Assembly (NCBI GenBank): GCA_964475165.1
Contig: CAYYVN010000011.1
Location: forward strand, 1-60,274
DNA length: 60,274 bases
Origin: CAYUHK01 sp964475165
GTDB taxonomy: Bacteria > Verrucomicrobiota > Kiritimatiellia > JAAZAB01
Direction: 5' to 3'
Made by a program: the position numbers and the translations under genes. Below the pieces are notes generated by a model. The model did not search any database and was not told where the DNA came from. It saw only the letters and a program-made list of their open reading frames with translations. This document shows, in pieces, positions 44,634 through 53,973 of this stretch. Every line of letters begins with the position of its first letter. Within the stretch, counting starts at the first letter, position 1.

Positions 44634-46151
44634 TCAAGGTTGGGCTGTGCGCTGATGGCGCAGGGCCGGAATGCGGAATAAGGCCGCCAGCCGCTGATTG
44701 GCCGCGGCGCGCTGGCTGGTATCCAGGACGATATCTTGCCCGTGAGCTAGGAGGGTCACGCGGCTAATGCCCTCATCCCGATCGGTGATGCGCAAGACAT
44801 CCGCCAGGCAATGGATCGCTTCGCCATTGATGGCCGTGACGATCGCGTCGCTGATAGCATGGTAGCCGATATTAATGGTATCCGGCAATACCCCGCTGAG
44901 GATAACGATGTGCTCGCCCGCTTGTTGGGGAGCTTGGGCGCGAGTGTGGTAGAGATGTATGAGGCGCGCATTGCTGGCTGTTCGCGGCCAGTTATCCTCT
45001 TGCGCGCGCAGATATTCACCATCCAGTTCCCGAAAAACCAATCCGCATTCGATGAGGTATTCCGGTTGGTCCAGCGCTATATTTTCGGGGATCAAGGCCG
45101 CCGCATCCACACGGCGCCGCAGCTCGATCTGCAAGGTCTGGTCGGCGCCGGCCCGCAGGATATGGAGGTTGACTCTATCGCCCGGCCGCCGGCGGCCGCT
45201 GATCAGCTGCGGCAATAACAGCCGGCCGAATTCCGGGTCATCATAATAACCTTGGGCATCCAAAGCGTAACCATCCCACTCCAGGATAATATCCCCGGGT
45301 TGCAACACTCCTTGGGCGCCGCTGCCCGGCAGGACCCGTGTGACCTCAATGCCGCCCCGCTTTTGGTTGGCTTCCGTCCATAGCGGGTCGGCGCCATAGA
45401 AAGCCCTTTTGACCGGATCGAGCAGGGGCGTCCAGGCGAATCCTGCGCTGGCCACTCCAGCGTAGGGAGGGTTTTGCACATCTTGCAGGAAGCGCCGCAG
45501 CACGCTCGCCGCTAAAATCAGGCAGGTGTTCTGTTTCTGCTCCGTCCGTAAGACCACTCCGGCCAGCTTATTCTGATATAGAACCGGCGTGCCGTCCTGG
45601 CCGGCATTTAAGCTGGTCCAGGCCTGGTACATGAGCCAGGCTTGGCCGGGGGCGTCGGGCAGGGGGCTCAGAGCCCTTTCAATGAGGCGCGCTTGGTCGC
45701 GGAGGATTTGCCCGCTTTCATCAAAGTGCAACATGATCAGTTCGGCATCCGGCGGTACAGTTTCCGCCACAGCCAAAGGTTGCAGATCGCTCAGAGCTGG
45801 CAGTTCATCCCAGGTGAGGATAGCCAAGCCGGTCTGCGGATCGGTCGCGGCGACGCGCACCGCCGTTTTGAATCCGGTGCGCGCGCGGTAGAGCTCCACC
45901 AATACATGATGGCGCACCAGTTTTTCGGCGGTTAGCGCCTGGCCGGGGCCAATGACCGTGGCCGTTCCTTGGCGCCTATTCAATGGGTTCCTCTGCCAGG
46001 GCATGCTGGGGTCGGCGGCCTGGTAGGTCACCTGCACCTCCACCACGCTGCGTTCCAGGTCAGCCGCACGGCACTCGAAGCTCCACAGCATGCCCGCCAG
46101 CGCTATAAAGAGAAATAGGTTTTTCATGTGGTTATTCAGTTGGTTTTTCAT
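44634..46151 (-). CDS. Deg-like pseudoprotease with PDZ-type domain
   Basis: A 505-residue secreted protein that keeps the trypsin-like/PDZ layout of its upstream neighbour but has lost the catalytic triad. Aligned with that neighbour, the His site 'TNAH' reads 'TAEK' (K77), the Asp site 'CDLALL' reads 'TGLAIL' (G108), and the Ser site 'PGNSGGP' reads 'AGQDGTP' (D187). A PDZ-like region follows ('VTRVLPGSGAQGVLQPGDII', then 'EWDGYALDAQGYYDDPE'). The start at 46151 overlaps the neighbour by 20 bases; an ATG at 46127 begins the signal peptide proper (MKNLFLFIALAGMLWSFECR). The two genes are adjacent and coupled, so a regulatory or substrate-binding partner is a reasonable inference. Confidence 0.78.
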   Translation of the reverse strand: MKNQLNNHMKNLFLFIALAGMLWSFECRAADLERSVVEVQVTYQAADPSMPWQRNPLNRRQGTATVIGPGQALTAEKLVRHHVLVELYRARTGFKTAVRVAATDPQTGLAILTWDELPALSDLQPLAVAETVPPDAELIMLHFDESGQILRDQARLIERALSPLPDAPGQAWLMYQAWTSLNAGQDGTPVLYQNKLAGVVLRTEQKQNTCLILAASVLRRFLQDVQNPPYAGVASAGFAWTPLLDPVKRAFYGADPLWTEANQKRGGIEVTRVLPGSGAQGVLQPGDIILEWDGYALDAQGYYDDPEFGRLLLPQLISGRRRPGDRVNLHILRAGADQTLQIELRRRVDAAALIPENIALDQPEYLIECGLVFRELDGEYLRAQEDNWPRTASNARLIHLYHTRAQAPQQAGEHIVILSGVLPDTINIGYHAISDAIVTAINGEAIHCLADVLRITDRDEGISRVTLLAHGQDIVLDTSQRAAANQRLAALFRIPALRHQRTAQP

Positions 46152-47676
46152 CTGCTACAGCCTCGGCCGCTTCGGCGGCTGGCTGATCCTCAAAATGCAT
46201 CAGGGCCGGCACATGATATTGTTGGGAGATCTCTCGATCAGCCGTGGCGCTCAGGGCTGTTGCCAAGACCAGGGGGGTGTCGGAATCCTCAAAGCGAATC
46301 ACCTGAAAACCATTCGTGGGCTGTTCTAAGGCGGCTTGCAGGTCGCGCAGCGAGCCGATCGGTCTTTGATTTACTTCGCTCACCACGCCATTCACAAAAG
46401 GTTGGTGATAGGTATTGACCGGATGGGGCAGGCGCGCAATGAGGGTGACGAATTGGGTGCGATTGGTATAGAGCCCATCGCGTTTGGCGAACTGTTGGTA
46501 ATAATGTAGTGCTTGTACTTTGGCGCCGCCGTTGGCGTTGATCTCGGCCAGATAATTGCGCGTGAGCGGGGCGAAGACCAGTCCTTGGATCATCAGGTAT
46601 TCAGGCTGGCTATCATAGAGCTGGCGGAAACAAAAGGGATCCGGGGGGTTTTTAAGAATAATGGTCAGCTGCTGCTCGGCGCCCTGGCGCCAGATGCGGC
46701 AGGTAATGGCGGCGCCCCATTGTTTGCGTTCGAGGAGTTCCACGAATTCCACTGTGTGGCCATCCAGCATGATGGAGCCATCATTGGCCACGGGATAGCC
46801 ATCGATATCCAGCAGGACATCGCCCGCTTGCAGGATACCCTGGGCGCTCCCGAAAGGGTCGATGAAATTCAGCACCACGCCGCTTTGGGTAGCGTCCAGT
46901 TGCAGCGCGCGCCGCAAGGCCGGGTTGCGTGTATCAGCCCATTCCACGCCCAGCTCAGGGTAGCCATGATAGACACCATCGGCGATATCATCCAGAAAAT
47001 GTTCGATAACCGGCAGGGGGATGGCGTAGCCGATGTTTTGGGAGCCCATGATGCCCTGAAAGGCCAGCCCCACTACCTGGCCGGCGAATAATACCGGCCC
47101 GCCGCTATTGCCGGGATTGATGGCCGCATCCACTTGCAAGACCAGGTGCGTATCGACTCCGCTGTGGACGTAGGAATGGTAATCGATGCGCGAGACCACT
47201 CCGCGCGTTATGGAGATGCGCGTGCCGCCCATGGGATAGCCCAGCACGAGCACCTCGTTGTTAAGCTGGGGCAGGTGCGAGCCCAGGACCAATGGCCGGG
47301 CGTTGACGAAGAAGCCTGGGTCATCAACGCTCAGCAGGGCCAGATCACAATCATGGCCAATGAAAGCTACACGGGCCGGATATTTTTGAGGATCACCCTC
47401 GCGCTGAACTTCGATGAAGCGGGCGTCGGAGACCACATGCGCGTTAGTGATGAGCCGGCGTTTGGCGATGATGAACCCACTGCCGCTGCCGCTCTTGACG
47501 TTTCCGGCCTGCCAGGGTTGCGCATAGTTTTCGCTTTGAAAGGTGGTGTAGATTTTGACGATCGAACCACGCAGGCCAGCTGGAAAAGCATCCCCGGCCC
47601 ATAAGGGCGCCCCCCAGCCGATGCCGACCAAGAGTCCCCCGGCTATCCAGAGTTGCCGTCTCCATAAAGCTTGCAT
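46132..47676 (-). CDS. Deg/HtrA-like serine protease with PDZ domain
   Basis: A 514-residue exported protease. The signal peptide is about residues 1-27 ('LLVGIGWGAPLWAGDA'). The trypsin-like domain has a complete triad: H80 in 'RLITNAHVVSD', D111 in 'HDCDLALLSV' and S191 in 'NPGNSGGPVLFAGQ'. A PDZ domain follows, with 'GSAQGILQAGDVLLDIDGY'. A further C-terminal region of about 180 residues resembles the plant/bacterial Deg type with a second, degenerate PDZ-like fold. It acts in the periplasm on misfolded or signalling proteins. The next gene downstream encodes a catalytically dead paralogue. Confidence 0.93.
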   Translation of the reverse strand: MQALWRRQLWIAGGLLVGIGWGAPLWAGDAFPAGLRGSIVKIYTTFQSENYAQPWQAGNVKSGSGSGFIIAKRRLITNAHVVSDARFIEVQREGDPQKYPARVAFIGHDCDLALLSVDDPGFFVNARPLVLGSHLPQLNNEVLVLGYPMGGTRISITRGVVSRIDYHSYVHSGVDTHLVLQVDAAINPGNSGGPVLFAGQVVGLAFQGIMGSQNIGYAIPLPVIEHFLDDIADGVYHGYPELGVEWADTRNPALRRALQLDATQSGVVLNFIDPFGSAQGILQAGDVLLDIDGYPVANDGSIMLDGHTVEFVELLERKQWGAAITCRIWRQGAEQQLTIILKNPPDPFCFRQLYDSQPEYLMIQGLVFAPLTRNYLAEINANGGAKVQALHYYQQFAKRDGLYTNRTQFVTLIARLPHPVNTYHQPFVNGVVSEVNQRPIGSLRDLQAALEQPTNGFQVIRFEDSDTPLVLATALSATADREISQQYHVPALMHFEDQPAAEAAEAVADEKPTE

Positions 47677-47697
47677 GAGTGCAGTCTATAGCTGAAT

Positions 47698-47727
47698 ACC
47701 CGGCTTGACAAGACAGCTTCGCCGGGT
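47698..47727. other. Hairpin just after era
   Basis: ACCCGGC (47698-47704) and GCCGGGT (47721-47727) form a perfect 7-bp stem around a 16-base loop, three bases beyond the era stop. There is no T-run, so this is at most a weak terminator. Confidence 0.3.
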
Positions 47728-47730
47728 CTT

Positions 47731-48663
47731 TCAGGGCGTATAGCCCAGCTGCCGCAGGAGGCGAGTGTTTTTGGCCCAATGCGCCTGCACCCGCACCTGC
47801 AGCCGCAAAGAGATGCGCTGGTCGTAAATCTCCATCAGTTCCCGCTCGGCCGCCCGGATGACCTGGGTTAATTGGCGCCCGCGCCGGCCAATAACAATGC
47901 CTTTTTGGGATGGTTTATTGACCAGGATGGTGCCCCGAATGGCCCAGCCGGACGCGGATTCGGTCAGGTCGATGATCTGAATGGCGCAGGCATGGGGCAA
48001 TTCATCTTTGAGGACTTGCCATAGTTTTTCGCGCACGATATCAGCGATCAATAATTTGCGCGGAAAATCAGAAAGCATTCCGGCGGGGAAAAGCAGCGGC
48101 CCGCAGGGTGCCAAGTCGAACAACAGATTACGCAGCTCGGAAAGCTGCTGCCCTGTTTTAGCGGAGATTTCTATCCAATGCGCCTTGGCCGCCGCCGCAC
48201 CGGCCGAGCGTTGCCATAGATGGCGATGGGTGGCCCGCTGATCACAGCGTGGGTTCAGGGCGTCGATTTTATTCAGAGCTATTACCAACGGTTGTTCCAC
48301 CGCGCCCAAACGCTGCATCCAGCCTTGATCATAGATTTGTGGCCGCTCGCTAGCATCCAGTAGCAATAAGACGATATCCGCGCCGGCGGCGGCGGTGCGC
48401 GCCGCTTTATTCATTAGTCTTCCCAAATCATGGCTGGCCCGATGCACGCCGGGGGTATCGAGCAAGACCAGCTGTCCCCGCGTTTCAGTCCAAACGCCTC
48501 GGATATAGTTACGTGTGGTCTGGGGCACCTGGCTCACAATGCTCACTTTTTCGCCCAGCAACGCATTGATCAGGGTGGATTTACCCACATTGGCCCGTCC
48601 GACAATAGCGACCATGGCGGCGCGTTGGGCCGCGGCGGTTGTTGCTGGCTGGCTGGCTGGCAT
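47731..48663 (-). CDS. era: GTPase Era
   Basis: A 310-residue Ras-like GTPase needed for 30S ribosome assembly. The G1 loop is 'GRANVGKS' (22-29, with Ala where Pro is usual), G2 'PQTTRNYIRG', G3 'LLDTPGVHR' and G4 'ALNKIDAL'. The C-terminal KH domain includes 'SQKGIVIGRRGRQLTQVIRA', which binds the 3' end of 16S rRNA. The length and ending ('LLRQLGYTP') match the family. The gene starts 14 bases after thiD ends, on the same strand. Confidence 0.95.
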   Translation of the reverse strand: MPASQPATTAAAQRAAMVAIVGRANVGKSTLINALLGEKVSIVSQVPQTTRNYIRGVWTETRGQLVLLDTPGVHRASHDLGRLMNKAARTAAAGADIVLLLLDASERPQIYDQGWMQRLGAVEQPLVIALNKIDALNPRCDQRATHRHLWQRSAGAAAAKAHWIEISAKTGQQLSELRNLLFDLAPCGPLLFPAGMLSDFPRKLLIADIVREKLWQVLKDELPHACAIQIIDLTESASGWAIRGTILVNKPSQKGIVIGRRGRQLTQVIRAAERELMEIYDQRISLRLQVRVQAHWAKNTRLLRQLGYTP

Positions 48664-48677
48664 GGAGTGTCCGCCGG

Positions 48678-49496
48678 TTAGGGGGCCCGTGGCCCGGGTT
48701 TGATCAACTTGGCGCCGGCGGCGGCGAAGGCCAGGGGATAATGTTGGCCTACCGGTGCGGCGCGACGCAAGGATTCATAGACAAAACGCTTGGCCAGTGT
48801 GACCGCCTGCAAGAGCGTTTCACCCCGGGCCAGGAAGGCCGTCAGCGCGGCCGAAAGGGTGCAGCCAGTGCCATGGGGATGCGGCAAGGCCACCCGCGGC
48901 AGGGCTAAACGATGGAGCTTATCGTCGATCGCCAAAACATCGACCACCGCCGGGCCGTCACGATGCCCGCCTTTGATCAGTACCGCGGCCTCAAAACGCT
49001 GCGCCAGCTCGCGGGCTGCATCTTCCTGAGCGGCCAGATCATCCAGGGGCCGCCCGCAAAGGATGGCGGCTTCGTCGAGATTGGGGGTGATGATCGTAGC
49101 CCGCTTCAAGATGCGCTGGCCTAACATCTCAATAGCATCCTCGCGCAGCAACTGCGCGCCGGAAGTGGATACCATGACGGGATCCACGACCAAATGAGGG
49201 ATGGGGCAGCTGCGCAAGGCATCGGCCACCGCCCGGATCACCGGGATGCTGTAGAGCATGCCGGTCTTGGCCGCCGCCACCGGAAAGCTTTCGCAGACGG
49301 CCTGGAGTTGAAGGCTGATCAGTTGCGCATCGATTGGGGCCACGCCCAACACGCGCTCGGGATTTTGGGCGGTAATGCAAGTGACCACCGATGTGCCGAA
49401 TACATCCAAGGCCATGAAAGTTTTCAGATCGGCCTGCAGGCCAGCTCCGCCGCCGCTATCGGAGCCGGCAATGGTCAAGGCCACCGCTTTAGCCAT
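48678..49496 (-). CDS. thiD: Hydroxymethylpyrimidine/phosphomethylpyrimidine kinase
   Basis: A 272-residue ribokinase-fold enzyme of thiamine synthesis that phosphorylates HMP and HMP-P. The ATG at 49496 begins 'MAKAVALTIAGSDSGGGAG', matching the family; an in-frame extension to 49529 adds a lysine-rich leader. 'SGGGAGLQADLKTF', 'PIPHLVVDPVMVSTSG', 'KGGHRDGPAVVDVL' and the catalytic anion hole 'PHPHGTGCTLSAALTAFLA' are visible. No TPP riboswitch motif is seen in the 179 bases upstream. Confidence 0.95.
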   Translation of the reverse strand: MAKAVALTIAGSDSGGGAGLQADLKTFMALDVFGTSVVTCITAQNPERVLGVAPIDAQLISLQLQAVCESFPVAAAKTGMLYSIPVIRAVADALRSCPIPHLVVDPVMVSTSGAQLLREDAIEMLGQRILKRATIITPNLDEAAILCGRPLDDLAAQEDAARELAQRFEAAVLIKGGHRDGPAVVDVLAIDDKLHRLALPRVALPHPHGTGCTLSAALTAFLARGETLLQAVTLAKRFVYESLRRAAPVGQHYPLAFAAAGAKLIKPGPRAP

Positions 49497-49624
49497 CTTC
49501 TTTTTCTGAGCTGACAGTTTTTTTGGCATGTTTGATATGCGCCGGAGCGTTAAGCCTGGCGTCAGCCTGCAGCTTAACCTTACGCGGCGGCCTGAAGCAA
49601 GCTTAAGAGAAAAACAATAAAAGG

Positions 49625-49653
49625 TTGTATCTTCAATCGGCTTGTGCTACATA
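49625..49653 (+). promoter_or_regulatory. Weak promoter-like sequence before the mannosidase gene
   Basis: TTGTAT (49625-49630), 17-base spacer, TACATA (49648-49653). Both boxes are poor matches. The leader would be under 20 bases. Confidence 0.3.
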
Positions 49654-49675
49654 ATCCCAGCATTAGGGATCTATA

Positions 49676-52573
49676 ATGAAACTTACAGCAAAAATTGATA
49701 GTCTGCTGGAAGCGCTCGCGGCGCGGTCGGAAGAGGAGGCCCTGCGTTTGCGGGCCGAGCTTCATTTTGCCAACCAGTTGGCCGCTCATCTTCCGCAGCA
49801 TCAGATCGCCTGGCAAGAGCTGATCCTGCGCGCGGGGGAATTGTTTCAAGCCGCTCTGGCTAAGGGCGCGGATCTGCCGGAGGCGCTCGCCGCCGCCGAA
49901 GAGCTGCTGGCGCCTATGGGTCGGGAAGCCAAAACCTATACGATCCATTGCATTGGGCATGCGCATATTGATATGAACTGGATGTGGGGTTGGCCGGAGA
50001 CCGTGGCGGTGATCAATGATACCTTCACCACCATCGATCAGCTCATGGATGAATTCCCGGACTTCCTCTTCTCCCAAAGTCAGGCTTCCATTTACCAGGT
50101 CTTGCAGAATCATTTGCCGGAATTAAATGCTCGTATTAAACAGCGTATCAAGGAAGGGCGTTGGGAGGTCACCGCCAGCCATTGGGTCGAGCCGGATAAA
50201 AACATGTCCTCCGGCGAAAGCCTCTGTCGCCACTTGCTCTATACCCGCCGGTTTTTCAAGCACGTCTATGATTTTCCCTATGAGAAGGTCCAAATAGATT
50301 GGTCGGCGGATGCCTTTGGCCATGCGGCCACCTTGCCCACCATTCTCAAGCAGGCGGGCGTGCGCTGGTATTATCTGCACCGCAGCGCGCATGGGCCCAA
50401 ACTGTTCTGGTGGCAAGGGCCGGATGGCGCGCGCGTATTGGTGTTTGATGATTGTGCGCGTGGTTATAACGGCGCGATCAACACTGAGATCGCGCGGGGC
50501 CTGTTGGATTTTGAGCGCACCACAGGCTTGAAGATTTATCCCTTCGTCTATGGAGTGGGCGATCATGGCGGCGGGCCGACGCGTCAGTATTTACAGGCGG
50601 CCATACGGATGAATGCCTGGCCCATCTTCCCCCAGATCAAGTTCAGCACCGTGGCCGCCTTTTTCGCGCTGGCCGAACAAGCTCCCGACCTGCCGGTTAT
50701 CAGCCATGAATTGAACTTTCTGCACGAGGGCTGCTATACATCTCAGGGTCAGTTGAAGTATGCCAATCGCCGCAGCGAAAATGCCCTGGTGGAAGCCGAG
50801 GCTTATGCTTGGCTGGGGCGCAGCTTGGTGGGCTTTCCTTATCCCAGCCAGGCACTTTATGAGGCTTGGATCAAGACCCTCTTTAACCAGTTCCATGATA
50901 TTTTGCCCGGTTCCTGCGTCCGGGCCACGCGCGATTACAGCCTGGGCTTGTTCCAGGAAATAATGACGCGCACCTCAATGGCCAAAACCCGCGCGCTGCG
51001 GGCCATTGCCGCCCAGATCAATACGGCGGCGGTTAAAGTTCCGCCGGCGGCGTCATCCGCGGCGGCGGATAACCGGCTGGGCACCATGACCGCTGGCCAT
51101 GGCGATTTGGATCAGGATGGCGCGGTCACGCGGCGCGGCCCGGGCGGCGATGCCGAGTTGGCCTTTACGGTTTTCAATCCGCATCCCTGGATCAGAAGCG
51201 AAATGATCAACACGCGTCTTTGGGATCGCCCGGATAGCGAAACAGCTTATGCGGTTTATGACGATGCCGGCCAGATGCAGTCCGTGCAGCTGAATGAGCG
51301 CGGCGTCTATTGGACGCATACTTTCAGCGAGATCTCTTTCCCGGCCACGCAAGTGCCGGCCTTGGGCTATCGCACCTATCGGCTGGTGCCGCTGGCGGCG
51401 GCCAGCGGCGCTGAACAGGTCTGCCATGGCGATGGTCGCGGTCGCATGGAAAATGAGTTTTTCAAGGTGCAGGTGGAAGCCTCCTCCGGGGCCATCATCA
51501 GTCTCTGGGATAAAAGCCAGGGCGTAGAGCTGGTGCCCAAAGGCGGCCGGCTGGGACTTTTGGAATATGTCTTGGAGGCGCCGCATGTCATGACCTCTTG
51601 GATCATGGGGCAGCCCCTTGAGGTGCGTCCTTTTCTCAGCGGCGCCAGCGTGGAATATCTAAGGAATGGGCCGCAACAATGTGCGGTCCGCGTGCAGCAT
51701 AAACTGAACGATAGCACTTTCAGTTTGACCATCGCTTTATCCGCCGGCCAGCCGCGCCTGGATTTCACGCTGGATGTGCATTGGCTGGAACGTGGCACGC
51801 CGGAGAAGGGTGTGCCCTCCTTGAAAGTGGCTTTTCCTCTGGCGGTGACCGCCGGCGTGGCGCGTTATGAAATCCCCAACGGTAATGTGGTTCGTTCCGT
51901 AAAGAAAGCGGAGGTGCTCACGCATACCACCCGTTATTCCAACTGCTATACCGAGACGCGCGAGGGTATCGATCCTAATCCGGCGGAAGTGCCCGCGCTG
52001 CAGTGGGCTGATTTAAGCGGGCTCTTGGCGGATGGCAAAACCCCGGCCGGGGCCAGTTTGCTGAATACGTCCCGCTATGGCCATAGCATCATCGAGAACA
52101 CCATGCGTTTGACCTTGTTGCGCAGCAGCTATGAGCCGGATCTCTTACCGGAATTTGGGCAGCAGACGATCCGCTTTGCCCTGCGGCCTCATGTGGGCTC
52201 CTGGTCTGTTTTTGAGGCCGCGCGCGCCGGCCATGATTTCAATACGCCGCTGAGCACAGTGGCGGTGCCGGTCCGCACCGGTCAGCTGCCATCGGCGGCG
52301 CGCACCCTCGAAATCCTGACCCCCAATATCATGTTGAGCGGTCTTAAGAAAGCGGAAGATTCCGATGCGCTCATCGTGCGCCTATATGAAATGGAGGGGC
52401 GGGCGACGACAGCACGTTTATGGTTCGATCCCGCCCTGCTGCCGTCTGGCGCCCAGGCGCAAGTCACCGATATCATGGAACGACCCTTGAGCCCCAATGG
52501 GGCCCGTCTGGAAGACGGCATTTTACATGTGGATCTGCCGGCTCATGGCATGGCCACCGTAAGCCTGGGCTAA
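49676..52573 (+). CDS. Glycoside hydrolase family 38 alpha-mannosidase
   Basis: A 965-residue enzyme without a signal peptide, so probably cytoplasmic. The catalytic (N-terminal) domain has the zinc motif 'GHAHIDMNWMWGW' (H97, D99) and the nucleophile region 'QIDWSADAFGHA'. The middle three-helix bundle and C-terminal beta domains ('MENEFFKVQVEASSGAIISL', 'RPHVGSWSVFEAA') follow the GH38 layout. It releases alpha-mannose from oligosaccharides or glycans. The ribosome site is weak (AGGGAT). It is followed 19 bases later by dapL, perhaps only by chance. Confidence 0.95.
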   Translation: MKLTAKIDSLLEALAARSEEEALRLRAELHFANQLAAHLPQHQIAWQELILRAGELFQAALAKGADLPEALAAAEELLAPMGREAKTYTIHCIGHAHIDMNWMWGWPETVAVINDTFTTIDQLMDEFPDFLFSQSQASIYQVLQNHLPELNARIKQRIKEGRWEVTASHWVEPDKNMSSGESLCRHLLYTRRFFKHVYDFPYEKVQIDWSADAFGHAATLPTILKQAGVRWYYLHRSAHGPKLFWWQGPDGARVLVFDDCARGYNGAINTEIARGLLDFERTTGLKIYPFVYGVGDHGGGPTRQYLQAAIRMNAWPIFPQIKFSTVAAFFALAEQAPDLPVISHELNFLHEGCYTSQGQLKYANRRSENALVEAEAYAWLGRSLVGFPYPSQALYEAWIKTLFNQFHDILPGSCVRATRDYSLGLFQEIMTRTSMAKTRALRAIAAQINTAAVKVPPAASSAAADNRLGTMTAGHGDLDQDGAVTRRGPGGDAELAFTVFNPHPWIRSEMINTRLWDRPDSETAYAVYDDAGQMQSVQLNERGVYWTHTFSEISFPATQVPALGYRTYRLVPLAAASGAEQVCHGDGRGRMENEFFKVQVEASSGAIISLWDKSQGVELVPKGGRLGLLEYVLEAPHVMTSWIMGQPLEVRPFLSGASVEYLRNGPQQCAVRVQHKLNDSTFSLTIALSAGQPRLDFTLDVHWLERGTPEKGVPSLKVAFPLAVTAGVARYEIPNGNVVRSVKKAEVLTHTTRYSNCYTETREGIDPNPAEVPALQWADLSGLLADGKTPAGASLLNTSRYGHSIIENTMRLTLLRSSYEPDLLPEFGQQTIRFALRPHVGSWSVFEAARAGHDFNTPLSTVAVPVRTGQLPSAARTLEILTPNIMLSGLKKAEDSDALIVRLYEMEGRATTARLWFDPALLPSGAQAQVTDIMERPLSPNGARLEDGILHVDLPAHGMATVSLG

Positions 52574-52592
52574 CGTTCCAGGAAAGGTACTC

Positions 52593-53816
52593 GTGGATTG
52601 GCAAGCATTATTCGCTGAACGCATTGGTGGAGCCGCTTTTGGGCTGACCAATGAGATTTATAAGTTCGAGAAAATCAAGCGCGCCAAGGCCGCCGCGCGC
52701 CACGCGCATCCCGATCTGGAACTGCTCGATTTCGGCGTGGGCGAACCAGATCGCCTGGCTCCCACGCCCATTCGCCGCGCCCTGAAAAAGGCGGTGGATG
52801 ATCCCGCCAACCGCGGCTATGCCGATAATGGTATCCGCGAATTCAAGCTGGCGGCGGTCAAGTATCTGCGTGATTTTTTTGGGGTGGAGGATCTTGATCC
52901 GGATACCGAAATCAATCACAGCATCGGGTCCAAACCGGCCTTGGCCATGTTGCCCTTGTGCTTCATCAATCCCGGCGATGTGGCCCTGGTGACGGTCCCC
53001 GGCTATCCGGTGCTGGCCACGCATACCGCCTATCTGGGCGGGCAGGTCCATGCGTTGCCGCTTTATCAGCAAGGAGGCTTTCTGCCGGATCTGGATGCTA
53101 TTACGCCGGAGATCGCGGCGCGCGCCAAGCTGTTTTATGTGAATTATCCCAATAACCCCACGGGCGCCGTGGCCACGGAGGAGTTTTTTGATCGTTTGAT
53201 CGCCTTCGCGCGCCAGCACAATATTCTCATCGTGCAGGATGCCGCCTATGCCACCTTGGTCTATGGGCGCGCGCCGCTTTCGATTCTCAGCCGCCCTGGT
53301 GCCAAGGCCGTCGCCGTGGAGCTGCATTCGATGAGCAAGAGCTATAACATGACCGGCTGGCGTCTGGGCTTTGTCGCCGGTGATGCGCGCGCCATCCGCG
53401 CCTATGCGGCGGTCAAGGATAATATCGATTCCGGCCAGTTCAAGGCCATTCAATTGGCGGCTTGCGCGGGCATTGCCCAGCAACCGCTGGCCGAAAGCAT
53501 TCGCCGGCATTATCAACGGCGCCTGCGCAAGCTGGTCCAATGCCTGCGCAAGCTGGGCTTTGCGGCGCGTATGCCCGGCGGCACTTTTTATCTCTATCTA
53601 CCGGCACCTAAAGGCGCCGGCCAAGAGCGCTTCGCCTCGGCCGAAGAGGCCTCTCAATATCTGATCCGTGAGCATCTCATCTCGACCGTGCCCTGGGATG
53701 ATGTCGGCGCCTTCCTGCGTTTCTCGGCTACCTTCGAAGCGGCTGATAAGCAGGATGAAGAGCGCGTGATCAATGAACTGGGTCGCCGCTTGGCCCAAGC
53801 GCAATTGGTTTTTTAA
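52593..53816 (+). CDS. dapL: LL-diaminopimelate aminotransferase
   Basis: A 407-residue fold-type I PLP enzyme. It uses a GTG start with AGGAAAGG upstream. Motifs are 'LLDFGVGEPDRLAPTPI', 'VNYPNNPTGAVATEEFFD', the PLP lysine K249 in 'SMSKSYNMTGWRLGFVAGD' and 'NIDSGQFKAIQLAA', typical of DapL. DapL converts tetrahydrodipicolinate directly to LL-diaminopimelate, a lysine and peptidoglycan precursor. It is the route found in Chlamydiae and other PVC bacteria. A related aspartate/alanine aminotransferase is the alternative, less likely given 'SGQFKAIQ'. Confidence 0.88.
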   Translation: MDWQALFAERIGGAAFGLTNEIYKFEKIKRAKAAARHAHPDLELLDFGVGEPDRLAPTPIRRALKKAVDDPANRGYADNGIREFKLAAVKYLRDFFGVEDLDPDTEINHSIGSKPALAMLPLCFINPGDVALVTVPGYPVLATHTAYLGGQVHALPLYQQGGFLPDLDAITPEIAARAKLFYVNYPNNPTGAVATEEFFDRLIAFARQHNILIVQDAAYATLVYGRAPLSILSRPGAKAVAVELHSMSKSYNMTGWRLGFVAGDARAIRAYAAVKDNIDSGQFKAIQLAACAGIAQQPLAESIRRHYQRRLRKLVQCLRKLGFAARMPGGTFYLYLPAPKGAGQERFASAEEASQYLIREHLISTVPWDDVGAFLRFSATFEAADKQDEERVINELGRRLAQAQLVF

Positions 53817-53899
53817 GCGCCCCCGCCACCCTCTCCGCAGCTAGCTCAGCGGCCGCTCGCTCTAGCCCTGATGATCTCCGCTCCGGCCCAGAGCACCCG

Positions 53900-53928
53900 T
53901 TGACCCATAATGGATTATATGGGATAGT
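53900..53928 (+). promoter_or_regulatory. Promoter for smpB
   Basis: TTGACC (53900-53905), 17-base spacer, GATAGT (53923-53928). The -35 is 5 of 6 and the -10 is 4 of 6. The leader would be about 40 bases. Confidence 0.5.
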
Positions 53929-53973
53929 GCGCTGAGCGGCCCTGGCAGGCCTGTCTGGGACGAGGAGGTGGGA

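Noticed and set aside
49497..49675. TPP riboswitch before thiD
   Set aside because: No CTGAGA or other conserved thi-box segment is visible on the minus strand of this region.
52608..53540. 310-codon minus-strand frame opposite dapL
   Set aside because: It is antisense to a clear aminotransferase and shows no recognisable protein family.
53817..53973. tmRNA (ssrA) next to smpB
   Set aside because: No tRNA-like ends or tag reading frame are visible; the space holds only a promoter.
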